7,437 nt of DNA from an uncultured Muribaculaceae bacterium (GTDB lineage Bacteria > Bacteroidota > Bacteroidia > Bacteroidales > Muribaculaceae): assembly GCA_910584495.1 (NCBI GenBank), contig CAJUAR010000097.1, positions 1 to 7,437 on the forward strand, in the 5' to 3' direction. Position 1 is the stretch's first letter. Each line of letters begins with the position of its first letter. A program made the position numbers and the translations under genes. Below are positions 1 to 6,462 of the stretch, piece after piece. Below the pieces are notes generated by a model, which was given only the letters and a program-made list of their open reading frames with translations, had not been told where the DNA came from and made no database searches.

Positions 1-250
1 AATAGGTACAATTTCTAAGGTAAAAAAGATTGTTTTAGGTTTGCGGTACAAAGTTCGTACTTATTAATTGACCAGCCAAAACAATTTATATGTTTTACGA
101 CATACTTTTTTAGCACGAAAAATATTAACCTGAGCATTATTATTAACATCACCCTAAAAATCAGCATGTTATACTAATTTTAACCAATAGGCCATTCTAA
201 TTCCAAGATTGTTAAATGATGTTAACTCAATTTATAAGTTCATTGTTTCA
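1..250. other. AT-rich intergenic region at left edge, no gene seen
   Basis: This stretch lies downstream of the Omp28-like gene, which stops at 251. Both strands carry frequent stop codons and no reading frame looks protein-like. I found no convincing terminator for the Omp28-like gene. The only fold near its end is a weak five-pair stem (211-215 with 222-226) without a T-tract. The region does contain promoter-like boxes near 36-80, listed separately. It probably holds the promoter and leader of a leftward gene beyond the edge. Confidence 0.6.
49..80 (-). promoter_or_regulatory. Candidate Bacteroidota promoter for a leftward gene outside the window
   Basis: Read on the minus strand there is an exact TTTG (-33 type box, 77-80), a 20-base spacer, and GAACTTTG (49-56), which matches five of the six fixed positions of TAnnTTTG. 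The geometry equals that of the pnp promoter in this window. Transcription would start near position 42 and run off the left edge. A rival on the plus strand, TAGGTTTG at 36-43, has a perfect -7 box but only TTTC at 12-15 and no plus-strand gene to serve. The minus-strand reading is favoured because every gene here is on that strand. Confidence 0.35.
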
Positions 251-2113
251 CTAACGTACACTGACTTTTTCAACCACTGTTCCGGCTTTAACAATATAGA
301 AGCCGGCCGGGAGATAGAAGGTAACAGCGTCCGTGCCACGCTCCGAAGCAACGCACACGCCAGCCGGCGTAAATACTTCCACACCCGACGAAGCGTCCGA
401 AACATAGATACATCCCGCACCGGCTACAATCTGCGCGCAACCATCGGGCGACACCATGCCTATGCCGGTGAGCGAGTCGGCATTTTGGCTCTTGGCATTC
501 TCAATGGCACCTGTTTCGTTGTTAACAAGCATCACCACAATGTCGAAATCTTTCGCCTTGTCCATTACTTCCACAGGTATATTCACAGAGAGGCTATAGT
601 TTTCGCCGGGAGAAACCGTTTCCGGCAGAGAGCCCGCATTTTTCAGCATGCAGCCCACATGGTCGAAGGAGATTGACACAGGATTGCCAAGACTTTCAAA
701 ACCTCCCATTTCCACACCTTCGGCAAAATCGGCAAAATAATTAGCCTGGTCATACGGGCCAATGCCACTTTGAGCAAGGGCAATTTCAATATGGTGTCTA
801 TCGGGTGTTGGAACGGCAAAAGTCGATACTGTCGTTATTGAAAGTTCGCTTTTGCTATCGTCGGTAAATACGGCTTGGAAATCAATGTTGGCATAAGCCG
901 GGATTTCCTTGGCAAAAAGATAGACCGCTTCGAGCAGTTCCGGGTCAGGCTCTACAACGCCATATCGATAAGTATCGCGATTGACGAGCGCCGAAGGATA
1001 AGAATTGAAATATTTGTTTGCTATGTCAAGATAGGACAGCACTTCCATCTCGTCATTATAATGTATGGCTACGGGAATGAAGGAACCGTCATCATATTTC
1101 TCAGCCAGCTGCCTCAAGGCCACAATACCCATCGGACAATAGCCGCACCATGTGCCCGTTCCTTCTTCCACCACAACATTTCTGACAAAACCGAGCCCTT
1201 CGGGCATCGACTGAATATATACCCGACCACCGGAATTGTCGGTGCCCTTGCCTTCGGAATTGCCGTTCACTGCCACAATTTTATAATCAACAGCAGTCCT
1301 GGCGTTGGATTCGGAACAAACCAAACCATTCACTTTTACATCCGCAGTCATGCCATAGCCAATAGCCGGTACAATATCGGCAACAATCGTATCGGTGTGT
1401 CCGGCAATAGTAAATGCAATAGCAAACGATGACAGTTCGTTGGAAGCCTGGTTGGTGACAGTTGTTGTAACGTCAAAAGCTTTATCCGTCTCAACACTTG
1501 CCGGCACATACAATGCGTCGAGCGACATTTCATCGCGTGGTAGATTCTCTCCTTCTATTACAAGACGAAGACAAAGATTGCCATACCATTCGGTGTAAGG
1601 CTCCCAAATTTGTTTGCCGCTTTCTTCGTCTGTCCAACCGAGCCAGAGGCCGTTGTTTTCATCGTTGTAATTCATGTCCACCGCAAAACAGCCATCGTCT
1701 ATGCTGGGAGCAATACCGGAATACCCCACACAGAAAGGTTTGTCACGTTCTATTGTCACAGGAGTGGTGAGTTCGGCCCGAGTCCACGTAAACGATTTGT
1801 CGCTTAGAGTCATAGCTTGGCTATAGAAAACCTCACCTCCTATTTCGTTGTAAAAATTGAGTGTTATAGAAGTAAAATTGTTAACTTCATGATTTTCGAA
1901 GTTATCGGGTGATGCAATTTCGACAGCTTTGACAACACATCCGTCGAATTTTTCGACAAATTCTTTCGGATAGTCGACCACTGCTGTGTATTCCTGCCAT
2001 TCAACGCCAAAAGCCATTGCCGGCTCGCCACAATAGCCAAAGGTCATGGTCGATGTGGCCGTCATCGAAATATAAATGACAAAAGAAACAATAAGAGATA
2101 AAATTTTTTTCAT
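251..2113 (-). CDS. Omp28-like secreted protein with thioredoxin fold and T9SS-type C-terminus
   Basis: The 620-residue product starts with a signal peptide (residues 1 to about 26: Lys-Lys, then a hydrophobic stretch), so it is exported. Residues about 30-190 look like a beta-rich domain with several Cys and Trp, and about 195-300 like an Ig/CARDB-type beta domain. The Omp28-related thioredoxin-like core follows, with the redox motif CGYC at 323-326 inside EEGTGTWCGYCPMG, a helix, and a likely cis-proline in SYPSALVNR at 371-379. The last 50 residues (GVEVFTPAG..., LPAGFYIVKAG, ending VEKVSVR) resemble a compact T9SS type A sorting domain, so the mature protein is probably surface-attached or released. 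Omp28-family proteins are common in Bacteroidales and their exact role is poorly known; the CxxC suggests thiol-disulfide chemistry, but no substrate can be read from the sequence. The ATG at 2113 is chosen because the signal peptide begins there and the promoter lies just upstream. The gene looks monocistronic, isolated from pnp by a terminator. Confidence 0.85.
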   Translation of the reverse strand: MKKILSLIVSFVIYISMTATSTMTFGYCGEPAMAFGVEWQEYTAVVDYPKEFVEKFDGCVVKAVEIASPDNFENHEVNNFTSITLNFYNEIGGEVFYSQAMTLSDKSFTWTRAELTTPVTIERDKPFCVGYSGIAPSIDDGCFAVDMNYNDENNGLWLGWTDEESGKQIWEPYTEWYGNLCLRLVIEGENLPRDEMSLDALYVPASVETDKAFDVTTTVTNQASNELSSFAIAFTIAGHTDTIVADIVPAIGYGMTADVKVNGLVCSESNARTAVDYKIVAVNGNSEGKGTDNSGGRVYIQSMPEGLGFVRNVVVEEGTGTWCGYCPMGIVALRQLAEKYDDGSFIPVAIHYNDEMEVLSYLDIANKYFNSYPSALVNRDTYRYGVVEPDPELLEAVYLFAKEIPAYANIDFQAVFTDDSKSELSITTVSTFAVPTPDRHHIEIALAQSGIGPYDQANYFADFAEGVEMGGFESLGNPVSISFDHVGCMLKNAGSLPETVSPGENYSLSVNIPVEVMDKAKDFDIVVMLVNNETGAIENAKSQNADSLTGIGMVSPDGCAQIVAGAGCIYVSDASSGVEVFTPAGVCVASERGTDAVTFYLPAGFYIVKAGTVVEKVSVR

Positions 2114-2143
2114 CAGGATTTCTGTTTAAATATAAAACAGTGA

Positions 2144-2175
2144 CAAAGTAACAACTTTAAGGCGAAATATGCAAA
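2144..2175 (-). promoter_or_regulatory. Promoter of the Omp28-like gene
   Basis: On the minus strand TTTG (2172-2175) is followed by 20 bases and TTACTTTG (2144-2151), matching five of six fixed positions of the Bacteroidota -7 box TAnnTTTG. The predicted start near 2137 leaves a leader of about 24 bases before the ATG at 2113, with no Shine-Dalgarno sequence, as usual in this phylum. It sits directly after the pnp terminator, which fits independent transcription. Confidence 0.5.
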
Positions 2176-2188
2176 TTATTTGAGGCTG

Positions 2189-2228
2189 AAAAAATAGGTC
2201 CCCCCGATTTCACAATCAGAGGGAACCT
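2189..2228 (-). terminator. Rho-independent terminator of pnp
   Basis: On the minus strand, 24 bases past the pnp stop, AGGT (2225-2228) pairs with ACCT (2196-2199), CCC/GGG (2221-2223 with 2201-2203) and GATT/AATC (2214-2217 with 2206-2209) continue the stem, and the loop is four bases. One mismatch and a small internal loop interrupt the stem. The hairpin is followed by A and six T residues (2195-2189), the classic intrinsic terminator layout. It separates pnp from the Omp28-like gene. Confidence 0.75.
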
Positions 2229-2252
2229 AAAAAACTAAACTAGAAGAAAAAA

Positions 2253-4511
2253 TTAATCTTCGTTGCGGGGATTGCGCGGTCCGCGACCTTCACGGTCGGG
2301 ACGCGGACGGCGTTCGCCACGGTCACCGCGGTCGTTACGACCGCCTTCGGGACGTGGACGGCGTTCGCCGCGAGGTGCGCGCTGCGGCTCGGTCCAGCCT
2401 TCGGGCTTGGGGAGAAGTGCGCGCATCGACAGACGATATTTGCCGGTCTTTTTGTCGATTTCAATGAGTTTCACCTGCACCTTGTCGCCTTCCTTGAGAC
2501 CGCTGGCCTCCATGTTTTCGAGGCGTTCCCAGGTAATTTCACTGATGTGGAGCAGACCGTCGCGGTGGGGCATGAATTCAACGAAAGCTCCGAAGTCCAT
2601 GATGGAGCGGACGGTGCCGTCGTAAACCTTGCCTTCTTCGGGCAATTCTACAATTGCGTTGATCATTGCCAGAGCCTTGTCGATGGAATCTTTGTTTGCA
2701 GCTGCCACTTCGATGTAGCCGCCTTCTTCGATTTCGTCGATAGATACAGTTGCGCCGCTCTCTTCCTGGATACCTTGGATAATCTTTCCGCCCGGGCCGA
2801 TTACGGCACCAATCATCTCTTTGGGGATGAGCATGGTCACAATGCGCGGAACGTGAGGCTTGAAGTCTTCGCGAGGCTTGGAGATTGTCTGCTCGATTAT
2901 GTCGAGGATGTGCATACGGCCGTCGCGAGCCTGATTGAGGGCTTTTTCGAGGATTTCGTAGCTGAGGCCGTCGCACTTGATATCCATCTGCGTGGCTGTG
3001 ATACCGTCGCGTGTGCCGGTAACCTTGAAGTCCATGTCGCCAAGGTGGTCTTCATCGCCGAGGATGTCGCTCAGCACTGCATATTTGGGGCTTTCGGTGT
3101 CGGTGATAAGACCCATGGCAATGCCGCTCACAGGCTTTTTGAGTTTCACACCGGCATCGAGAAGAGCAAGAGTGCCGGCGCAGACTGTGGCCATCGACGA
3201 CGAACCGTTACTTTCCAGAATGTCGCTCACAACGCGGCAAACATAGGGGAAGTCGTCGGGAATCATACGTTTGAGGGCACGGTGGGCAAGGTTGCCATGG
3301 CCAATTTCGCGACGGCCTACGCCACGCTGTGCCTTGGCTTCGCCTGTGGAGAAAGGAGGGAAGTTGTAGTGGAGAAGGAAACGCTCGCGGCCCTGGTTGA
3401 GAACATCGTCGAGAATCTTCTCGTCGAGCTTGGTACCGAGTGTGACAGTCGAAAGGCTCTGTGTCTCGCCACGGGTGAAGATGGCCGAACCGTGAGGGCC
3501 GGGCAGATAGTCGATTTCGCACCATATGGGGCGGATTTCGGTGGTCTTACGGCCGTCGAGACGCACACCTTCGTCGAGAATGCAGCGGCGCACAGCCTCT
3601 TTCTCAACGTCGTGATAGTAACGCTTCACAAGCGGTGCTTTTTCGTCGCGTTCTTCTTCGGGGAGCGATTCGATATATTCGTCGCAGATAGCGTCGAAGC
3701 TGTCCTGACGCCAGTGCTTGTCGGCGCAGCCGGCTTTGGCAACTGCATAAGCCTTGTCGTAGCATTTGGCCTTGACATCGGCACGCAGGTCTTCGTCGTT
3801 AACCTCGTGGCAGTATTCGCGTTTGGCCTTGCCAACTTCCTTGGCAAGCTCCATCTGCACAAGGCACTGAGCCTTTATGGCTTCGTGGGCGGCACGGAGA
3901 GCGTCGAGAAGTTCGGCCTCGGACACCTCGTTCATTTCGCCTTCCACCATCATGATGTTGTCGTATGTGGCACCCACCATAAGTTCCATGTCGGCCTTCT
4001 GGAGTTCGTCGAAAGTGGGGTCGATGACAAACTTGCCGTCGATGCGTGCTACACGCACTTCCGAAATAGGACCATTGAAGGGGATGTCGCTCACTGCAAT
4101 GGCTGCCGATGCGGCAAGGCCGGCAAGACAGTCGGGAGCGTCAACGCCGTCGGCACTGTACATGGTGATATTGACAAACGTGTCGGCATGGTAGTTCTCG
4201 GGGAAGAGAGGGCGGAGCACACGGTCGACAAGACGTGCTGTCAGAATTTCATAGTCCGTGGCACGACCTTCACGTTTGAGAAAACCGCCGGGAAAACGAC
4301 CGGCGGCAGAGAATTTTTCCTTGTATTCAACTTGCAGGGGCATAAAGTCGACACCTTCGCCGGCTTCCTTGGCCGACACAACAGTGGCCAGAAGCATAGT
4401 GTTGCCCATGCGTACTTCTACCGCTCCATCGGCTTGCTTGGCGAGCTTGCCGGTCTCGATGGTGATGGTCCGGCCGTCGGGCAGTTCGATGGTTTTTTTA
4501 ATGGGATTCAT
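2253..4511 (-). CDS. pnp: Polyribonucleotide nucleotidyltransferase (PNPase)
   Basis: PNPase degrades RNA 3' to 5' by phosphorolysis, releasing nucleoside diphosphates, and can add tails in reverse; it acts as a cytoplasmic trimer. The 752 residues show every expected part: first RNase PH domain about 10-145 with the RNA-binding loop GGFLKREGR (75-83), a helical linker about 225-310, the second, catalytic RNase PH domain about 321-540 with the phosphate-binding SNGSSSMAT stretch (434-442) and acidic GDEDHLGDMD (485-494), whose D486 and D492 match the catalytic aspartates of the E. coli enzyme, a KH domain about 553-615 with IGPGGK (571-576), and an S1 domain about 626-697. E. coli PNPase is 711 residues; the extra length is mainly a basic tail (711-752) rich in Arg, Gly and Pro with RGERRPRP repeated at 714-721 and 731-738. 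The start MNPIKKTIEL fits the family and its promoter lies just upstream. There is no rpsO neighbour, unlike in enterobacteria. Identification is essentially certain; the tail's role is unknown. Confidence 0.98.
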   Translation of the reverse strand: MNPIKKTIELPDGRTITIETGKLAKQADGAVEVRMGNTMLLATVVSAKEAGEGVDFMPLQVEYKEKFSAAGRFPGGFLKREGRATDYEILTARLVDRVLRPLFPENYHADTFVNITMYSADGVDAPDCLAGLAASAAIAVSDIPFNGPISEVRVARIDGKFVIDPTFDELQKADMELMVGATYDNIMMVEGEMNEVSEAELLDALRAAHEAIKAQCLVQMELAKEVGKAKREYCHEVNDEDLRADVKAKCYDKAYAVAKAGCADKHWRQDSFDAICDEYIESLPEEERDEKAPLVKRYYHDVEKEAVRRCILDEGVRLDGRKTTEIRPIWCEIDYLPGPHGSAIFTRGETQSLSTVTLGTKLDEKILDDVLNQGRERFLLHYNFPPFSTGEAKAQRGVGRREIGHGNLAHRALKRMIPDDFPYVCRVVSDILESNGSSSMATVCAGTLALLDAGVKLKKPVSGIAMGLITDTESPKYAVLSDILGDEDHLGDMDFKVTGTRDGITATQMDIKCDGLSYEILEKALNQARDGRMHILDIIEQTISKPREDFKPHVPRIVTMLIPKEMIGAVIGPGGKIIQGIQEESGATVSIDEIEEGGYIEVAAANKDSIDKALAMINAIVELPEEGKVYDGTVRSIMDFGAFVEFMPHRDGLLHISEITWERLENMEASGLKEGDKVQVKLIEIDKKTGKYRLSMRALLPKPEGWTEPQRAPRGERRPRPEGGRNDRGDRGERRPRPDREGRGPRNPRNED
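2298..2372 (-). repeat. Imperfect 24-base direct repeat encoding the PNPase tail
   Basis: Two 24-base units, 2298-2321 and 2349-2372, differ at only two bases and both encode RGERRPRP. Start-to-start spacing is 51 bases, so they stay in frame. The surrounding codons are also Arg/Gly/Asp-rich, which gives the tail a low-complexity, RGG-like character. A tandem duplication followed by divergence is the simplest origin, and such a repeat could vary in copy number between strains. Confidence 0.8.
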
Positions 4512-4556
4512 GTGTTATTTTTTTCGTATTTATTTTTAAACGTCTGAACATTCGCG

Positions 4557-4588
4557 CAAAGATACGAAATTTTTCCCGAACCTCCAAA
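4557..4588 (-). promoter_or_regulatory. Promoter of pnp
   Basis: Read on the minus strand the boxes are TTTG (4585-4588), a 20-base spacer, and TATCTTTG (4557-4564), a perfect match to the Bacteroidota consensus TTTG-N19-21-TAnnTTTG. Transcription should begin around 4550, giving a leader of about 38 bases that is A/T-rich, lacks a Shine-Dalgarno sequence and shows no obvious hairpin. The E. coli type of leader hairpin used for RNase III autoregulation is therefore not apparent. Confidence 0.75.
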
Positions 4589-4650
4589 GACAATCTCTCA
4601 TCAACCAAACAATTCCCCTAAAATCCAAAAGATTATCCCACCGTAGAGCC

Positions 4651-4699
4651 GCAAGGCCCTTGCATCCGCCGCGAACAAGTCGGCAGTTTGTCCGCGGCG
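4651..4699. repeat. GC-rich double palindrome, possible dispersed REP-like intergenic element
   Basis: Two hairpins stand side by side. The larger pairs CGCCGCG (4667-4673) with CGCGGCG (4693-4699) and ACAA (4675-4678) with TTGT (4688-4691), with one mismatch between the blocks and a nine-base loop. The smaller pairs GCAAG (4651-4655) with CTTGC (4659-4663). The element starts 17 bases after the stop of the 253-residue gene and is markedly more GC-rich than its surroundings. There is no T-tract on the minus-strand side, so it is not a standard terminator, although it could stabilise the 3' end of the operon mRNA. The layout resembles intergenic palindromic repeats of Bacteroidales genomes; that resemblance is from memory and untested. 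Confidence 0.55.
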
Positions 4700-4715
4700 T
4701 TGAGGCGCATCGTTT

Positions 4716-5477
4716 TCAAGGCTTGGCAATGAATTTACGACCGTTGCGGATATAGAGCTGACCCGGCAGTGGTGTCTCCACACGCCGCCCCATGGTGTCA
4801 TAAATCGGGCCTTCGGCTTCATCTTCGACAACGACATCTGTAACTCCAAGAGGGCCTAAGCCTAAATCTTCGCGAGTGCAGAGTACCTTACCATCTTTTC
4901 GACATTCTAAAAAATCTCCAAATGGAATAGGGGGCACTCCTCTTGAAATAGGAGCCTGCGATCGAGTTACCATAGGATATTCAACAAGGGGAAAACTGCA
5001 ATAAACACCTTCTACCCATGTAAAACGATTACTTTTTATAACTTTTCGTTCTATCCCTCTGATAGATACAACCCCGACCTCTGTTATTTGAACAGAATCA
5101 AAATAAGCACCATCCTCGTTCCTTGTCTCGGCATAGTCACCGACTTGGAGGTTGAAATCCATCATCAGTTGAAACCTTTCGTAAAATTCGTCATAATAGA
5201 AAGTTTTGCGGTCATCTTCATACACAATAATATCCATAGTCCCATACGGATCAGTTTGTCGCACCTTTTTGCATTTCTTACCCTGGAATTCTACGTCGCC
5301 ACAAACAGAATCAGTATAATTGAAAAGAAATTTATGGCCCCAGCCGTAATCATATACAGATGCCTCCCACACCTTTCCATCTTCAAAGAAAGGAAGATAA
5401 TCATGGCCTTGCGCCCACAGTCCAAGCACAGCGTTGGCCATGAATATTAACATTAAAATTCGTTTCATATCACTCAT
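4716..5477 (-). CDS. Secreted protein of unknown function with T9SS-like C-terminal motif
   Basis: I do not recognise a named family. The 253-residue product has a signal peptide (MKRILMLIFMANAVLGLWAQ, residues 4-23), so the mature chain probably begins near GHDYLPFF. The body is rich in aromatic and acidic residues, with patterns such as GKVWEAS (34-40), VYEDDRKTFYYDEF (85-98) and FNLQVGDY (108-115), and reads like a compact beta-strand domain. Cysteines occur at 59, 69, 160, 192 and 200. The last 30 residues (IYDTMGRRVE, then GQLYIRNGRKFIAKP) resemble the shortened C-terminal sorting motifs of Prevotella- and Muribaculaceae-type secreted proteins, suggesting export through T9SS. The first ATG (5477) overlaps the TGA of the S74 gene in an ATGA junction; the ATG at 5468 gives a more typical signal peptide and is an alternative start. 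Translation is likely coupled to the S74 gene, so the two proteins may act together at the cell surface. Confidence 0.7.
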   Translation of the reverse strand: MSDMKRILMLIFMANAVLGLWAQGHDYLPFFEDGKVWEASVYDYGWGHKFLFNYTDSVCGDVEFQGKKCKKVRQTDPYGTMDIIVYEDDRKTFYYDEFYERFQLMMDFNLQVGDYAETRNEDGAYFDSVQITEVGVVSIRGIERKVIKSNRFTWVEGVYCSFPLVEYPMVTRSQAPISRGVPPIPFGDFLECRKDGKVLCTREDLGLGPLGVTDVVVEDEAEGPIYDTMGRRVETPLPGQLYIRNGRKFIAKP

Positions 5478-6430
5478 TCTTTAATCAGCCTGCAGCTGTC
5501 CGCAAGCGTGTTATTGACAAATAGAGACACGATATAGACACCTTGAGTGAGAGAAGATGCGTCGACAGAAACAATGCTTTGTGCATTGTTCACTTCAATG
5601 GTTTGCTGTTTGTTGCCGCACATGTCGCTGATTGTCAGATAGACTTCTGCAGAAGCATTGCTGAGTTGCAGTTCAACGCTGAAATTTCCATTTGTTGGGT
5701 TTGGGGAAACTGATTTTATTTTATTCCCGGCATACTCGGCTTTACTCTTATAAGCTACCGCTCCTTGTAGCTGCTCTATCACCATCGCTTGTTTTTCGAC
5801 CGTGCTTTGCAGTTCCTTTACAGATTGTACAAGGAGGGGAATCATTGCAATGTAATTGACGGATTTTGAACCGTTATCATCGGTAAGCACCAAGTCTGGA
5901 AGGATTTCCTCAACTTCTTGGGCAATGAAGCCATATTGAAGACGGTCCTGAGGGTCAGAAGGCATCTGGATAGTATCGTCTATGGCCGATACTTTATTTG
6001 CTGGTTTGTCAGCCCATCGATAAGAGACAGGGCGTAGTTGAAGTAATGACATCAGGCCAGACTGAATGTTAGAAACATTCTTTTTAGCCCGGGAGTCAGA
6101 CTGATTAAAGACACTACCGACTACAATGTTGTTATAAGTGTCTTTGGTTGTGTTATAGAAAAGAATACGGTCTTGGTAACCTGCAATAGCAGCATAGCCA
6201 TCAACATCGATTTTCAGCTTGCTATATCCATTGTACATCCAATTTAATTCATACATGTTAACCAGATATACTCCTTTTTTATTATCGGGAGTAACGGTTG
6301 TAGTTCCGGATGCTGGATTGTTTGTTACAATTAGCAGATTCCCATTGGTATACCGGATTGAAGCATAGACATTCGAAACGAATAAGAATGTCAATGCCAT
6401 GAATGTTAATAAACTAGTAGTTTTCCTCAT
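5474..6430 (-). CDS. S74 endosialidase-chaperone (intramolecular chaperone) protein with T9SS sorting domain
   Basis: The 318-residue product has a signal peptide (1 to about 23, ending VYA), then a short beta-rich segment (about 24-105) with no family I can name. Residues 111 to about 200 are a peptidase S74 / intramolecular chaperone domain: SDSRAKKNV (111-119) carries the family's Ser and Lys five apart (S111, K116), followed by LLQLRPVSYRW (129-139), QYGFIAQEVEEILPDLV (165-181) and SVNYIAMIPLLVQSVKEL (190-207). A short coiled coil (about 201-225) follows, as is usual for this trimerising domain. Residues 239-318 form a T9SS type A sorting domain (VSPNPTNGNF, ITISDMCGN-like core, LTQGVYIVSL, ending LIKE). 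Known S74 domains trimerise beta-helical phage fibres and cut themselves off before the Ser. Here a cut would fall at Gln110-Ser111. The ATG at 6430 lies 32 bases after the C25 gene with no promoter between, so cotranscription is likely. Confidence 0.88.
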   Translation of the reverse strand: MRKTTSLLTFMALTFLFVSNVYASIRYTNGNLLIVTNNPASGTTTVTPDNKKGVYLVNMYELNWMYNGYSKLKIDVDGYAAIAGYQDRILFYNTTKDTYNNIVVGSVFNQSDSRAKKNVSNIQSGLMSLLQLRPVSYRWADKPANKVSAIDDTIQMPSDPQDRLQYGFIAQEVEEILPDLVLTDDNGSKSVNYIAMIPLLVQSVKELQSTVEKQAMVIEQLQGAVAYKSKAEYAGNKIKSVSPNPTNGNFSVELQLSNASAEVYLTISDMCGNKQQTIEVNNAQSIVSVDASSLTQGVYIVSLFVNNTLADSCRLIKE

Positions 6431-6462
6431 AATATAGTGATTTGATTTTAAGTAGATTGGTG

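Noticed and set aside
209..676. 155-codon plus-strand frame with a TTG start
   Set aside because: It is antisense to the Omp28-like gene, has no promoter or signal suited to it, and shows no recognisable protein features.
875..1432. 185-codon plus-strand frame
   Set aside because: It is antisense to the coding sequence for the thioredoxin-fold part of the Omp28-like protein; composition and pattern are those of a shadow frame.
2547..4547. A 666-codon open frame on the plus strand opposite pnp
   Set aside because: It lies wholly antisense to an unmistakable pnp gene. Its long openness follows from the codon choice of pnp (few codons that read as stops in reverse), and its product is Val/His/Phe-rich with no domain pattern.
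4651..4699. Standard Rho-independent terminator for the C25-S74 operon
   Set aside because: The stem is strong, but the bases following it on the minus strand are GC-rich and contain no T-tract, so only an mRNA-stabilising or repeat role is suggested.
4601..4849. 82-codon minus-strand frame spanning the palindromic element
   Set aside because: It starts inside the 253-residue gene in another frame and reads through the hairpins; no start signal or protein-like pattern supports it.
6431..6462. Separate promoter for the S74 gene
   Set aside because: The 32-base gap contains no TAnnTTTG box or TTTG partner in the minus-strand direction.
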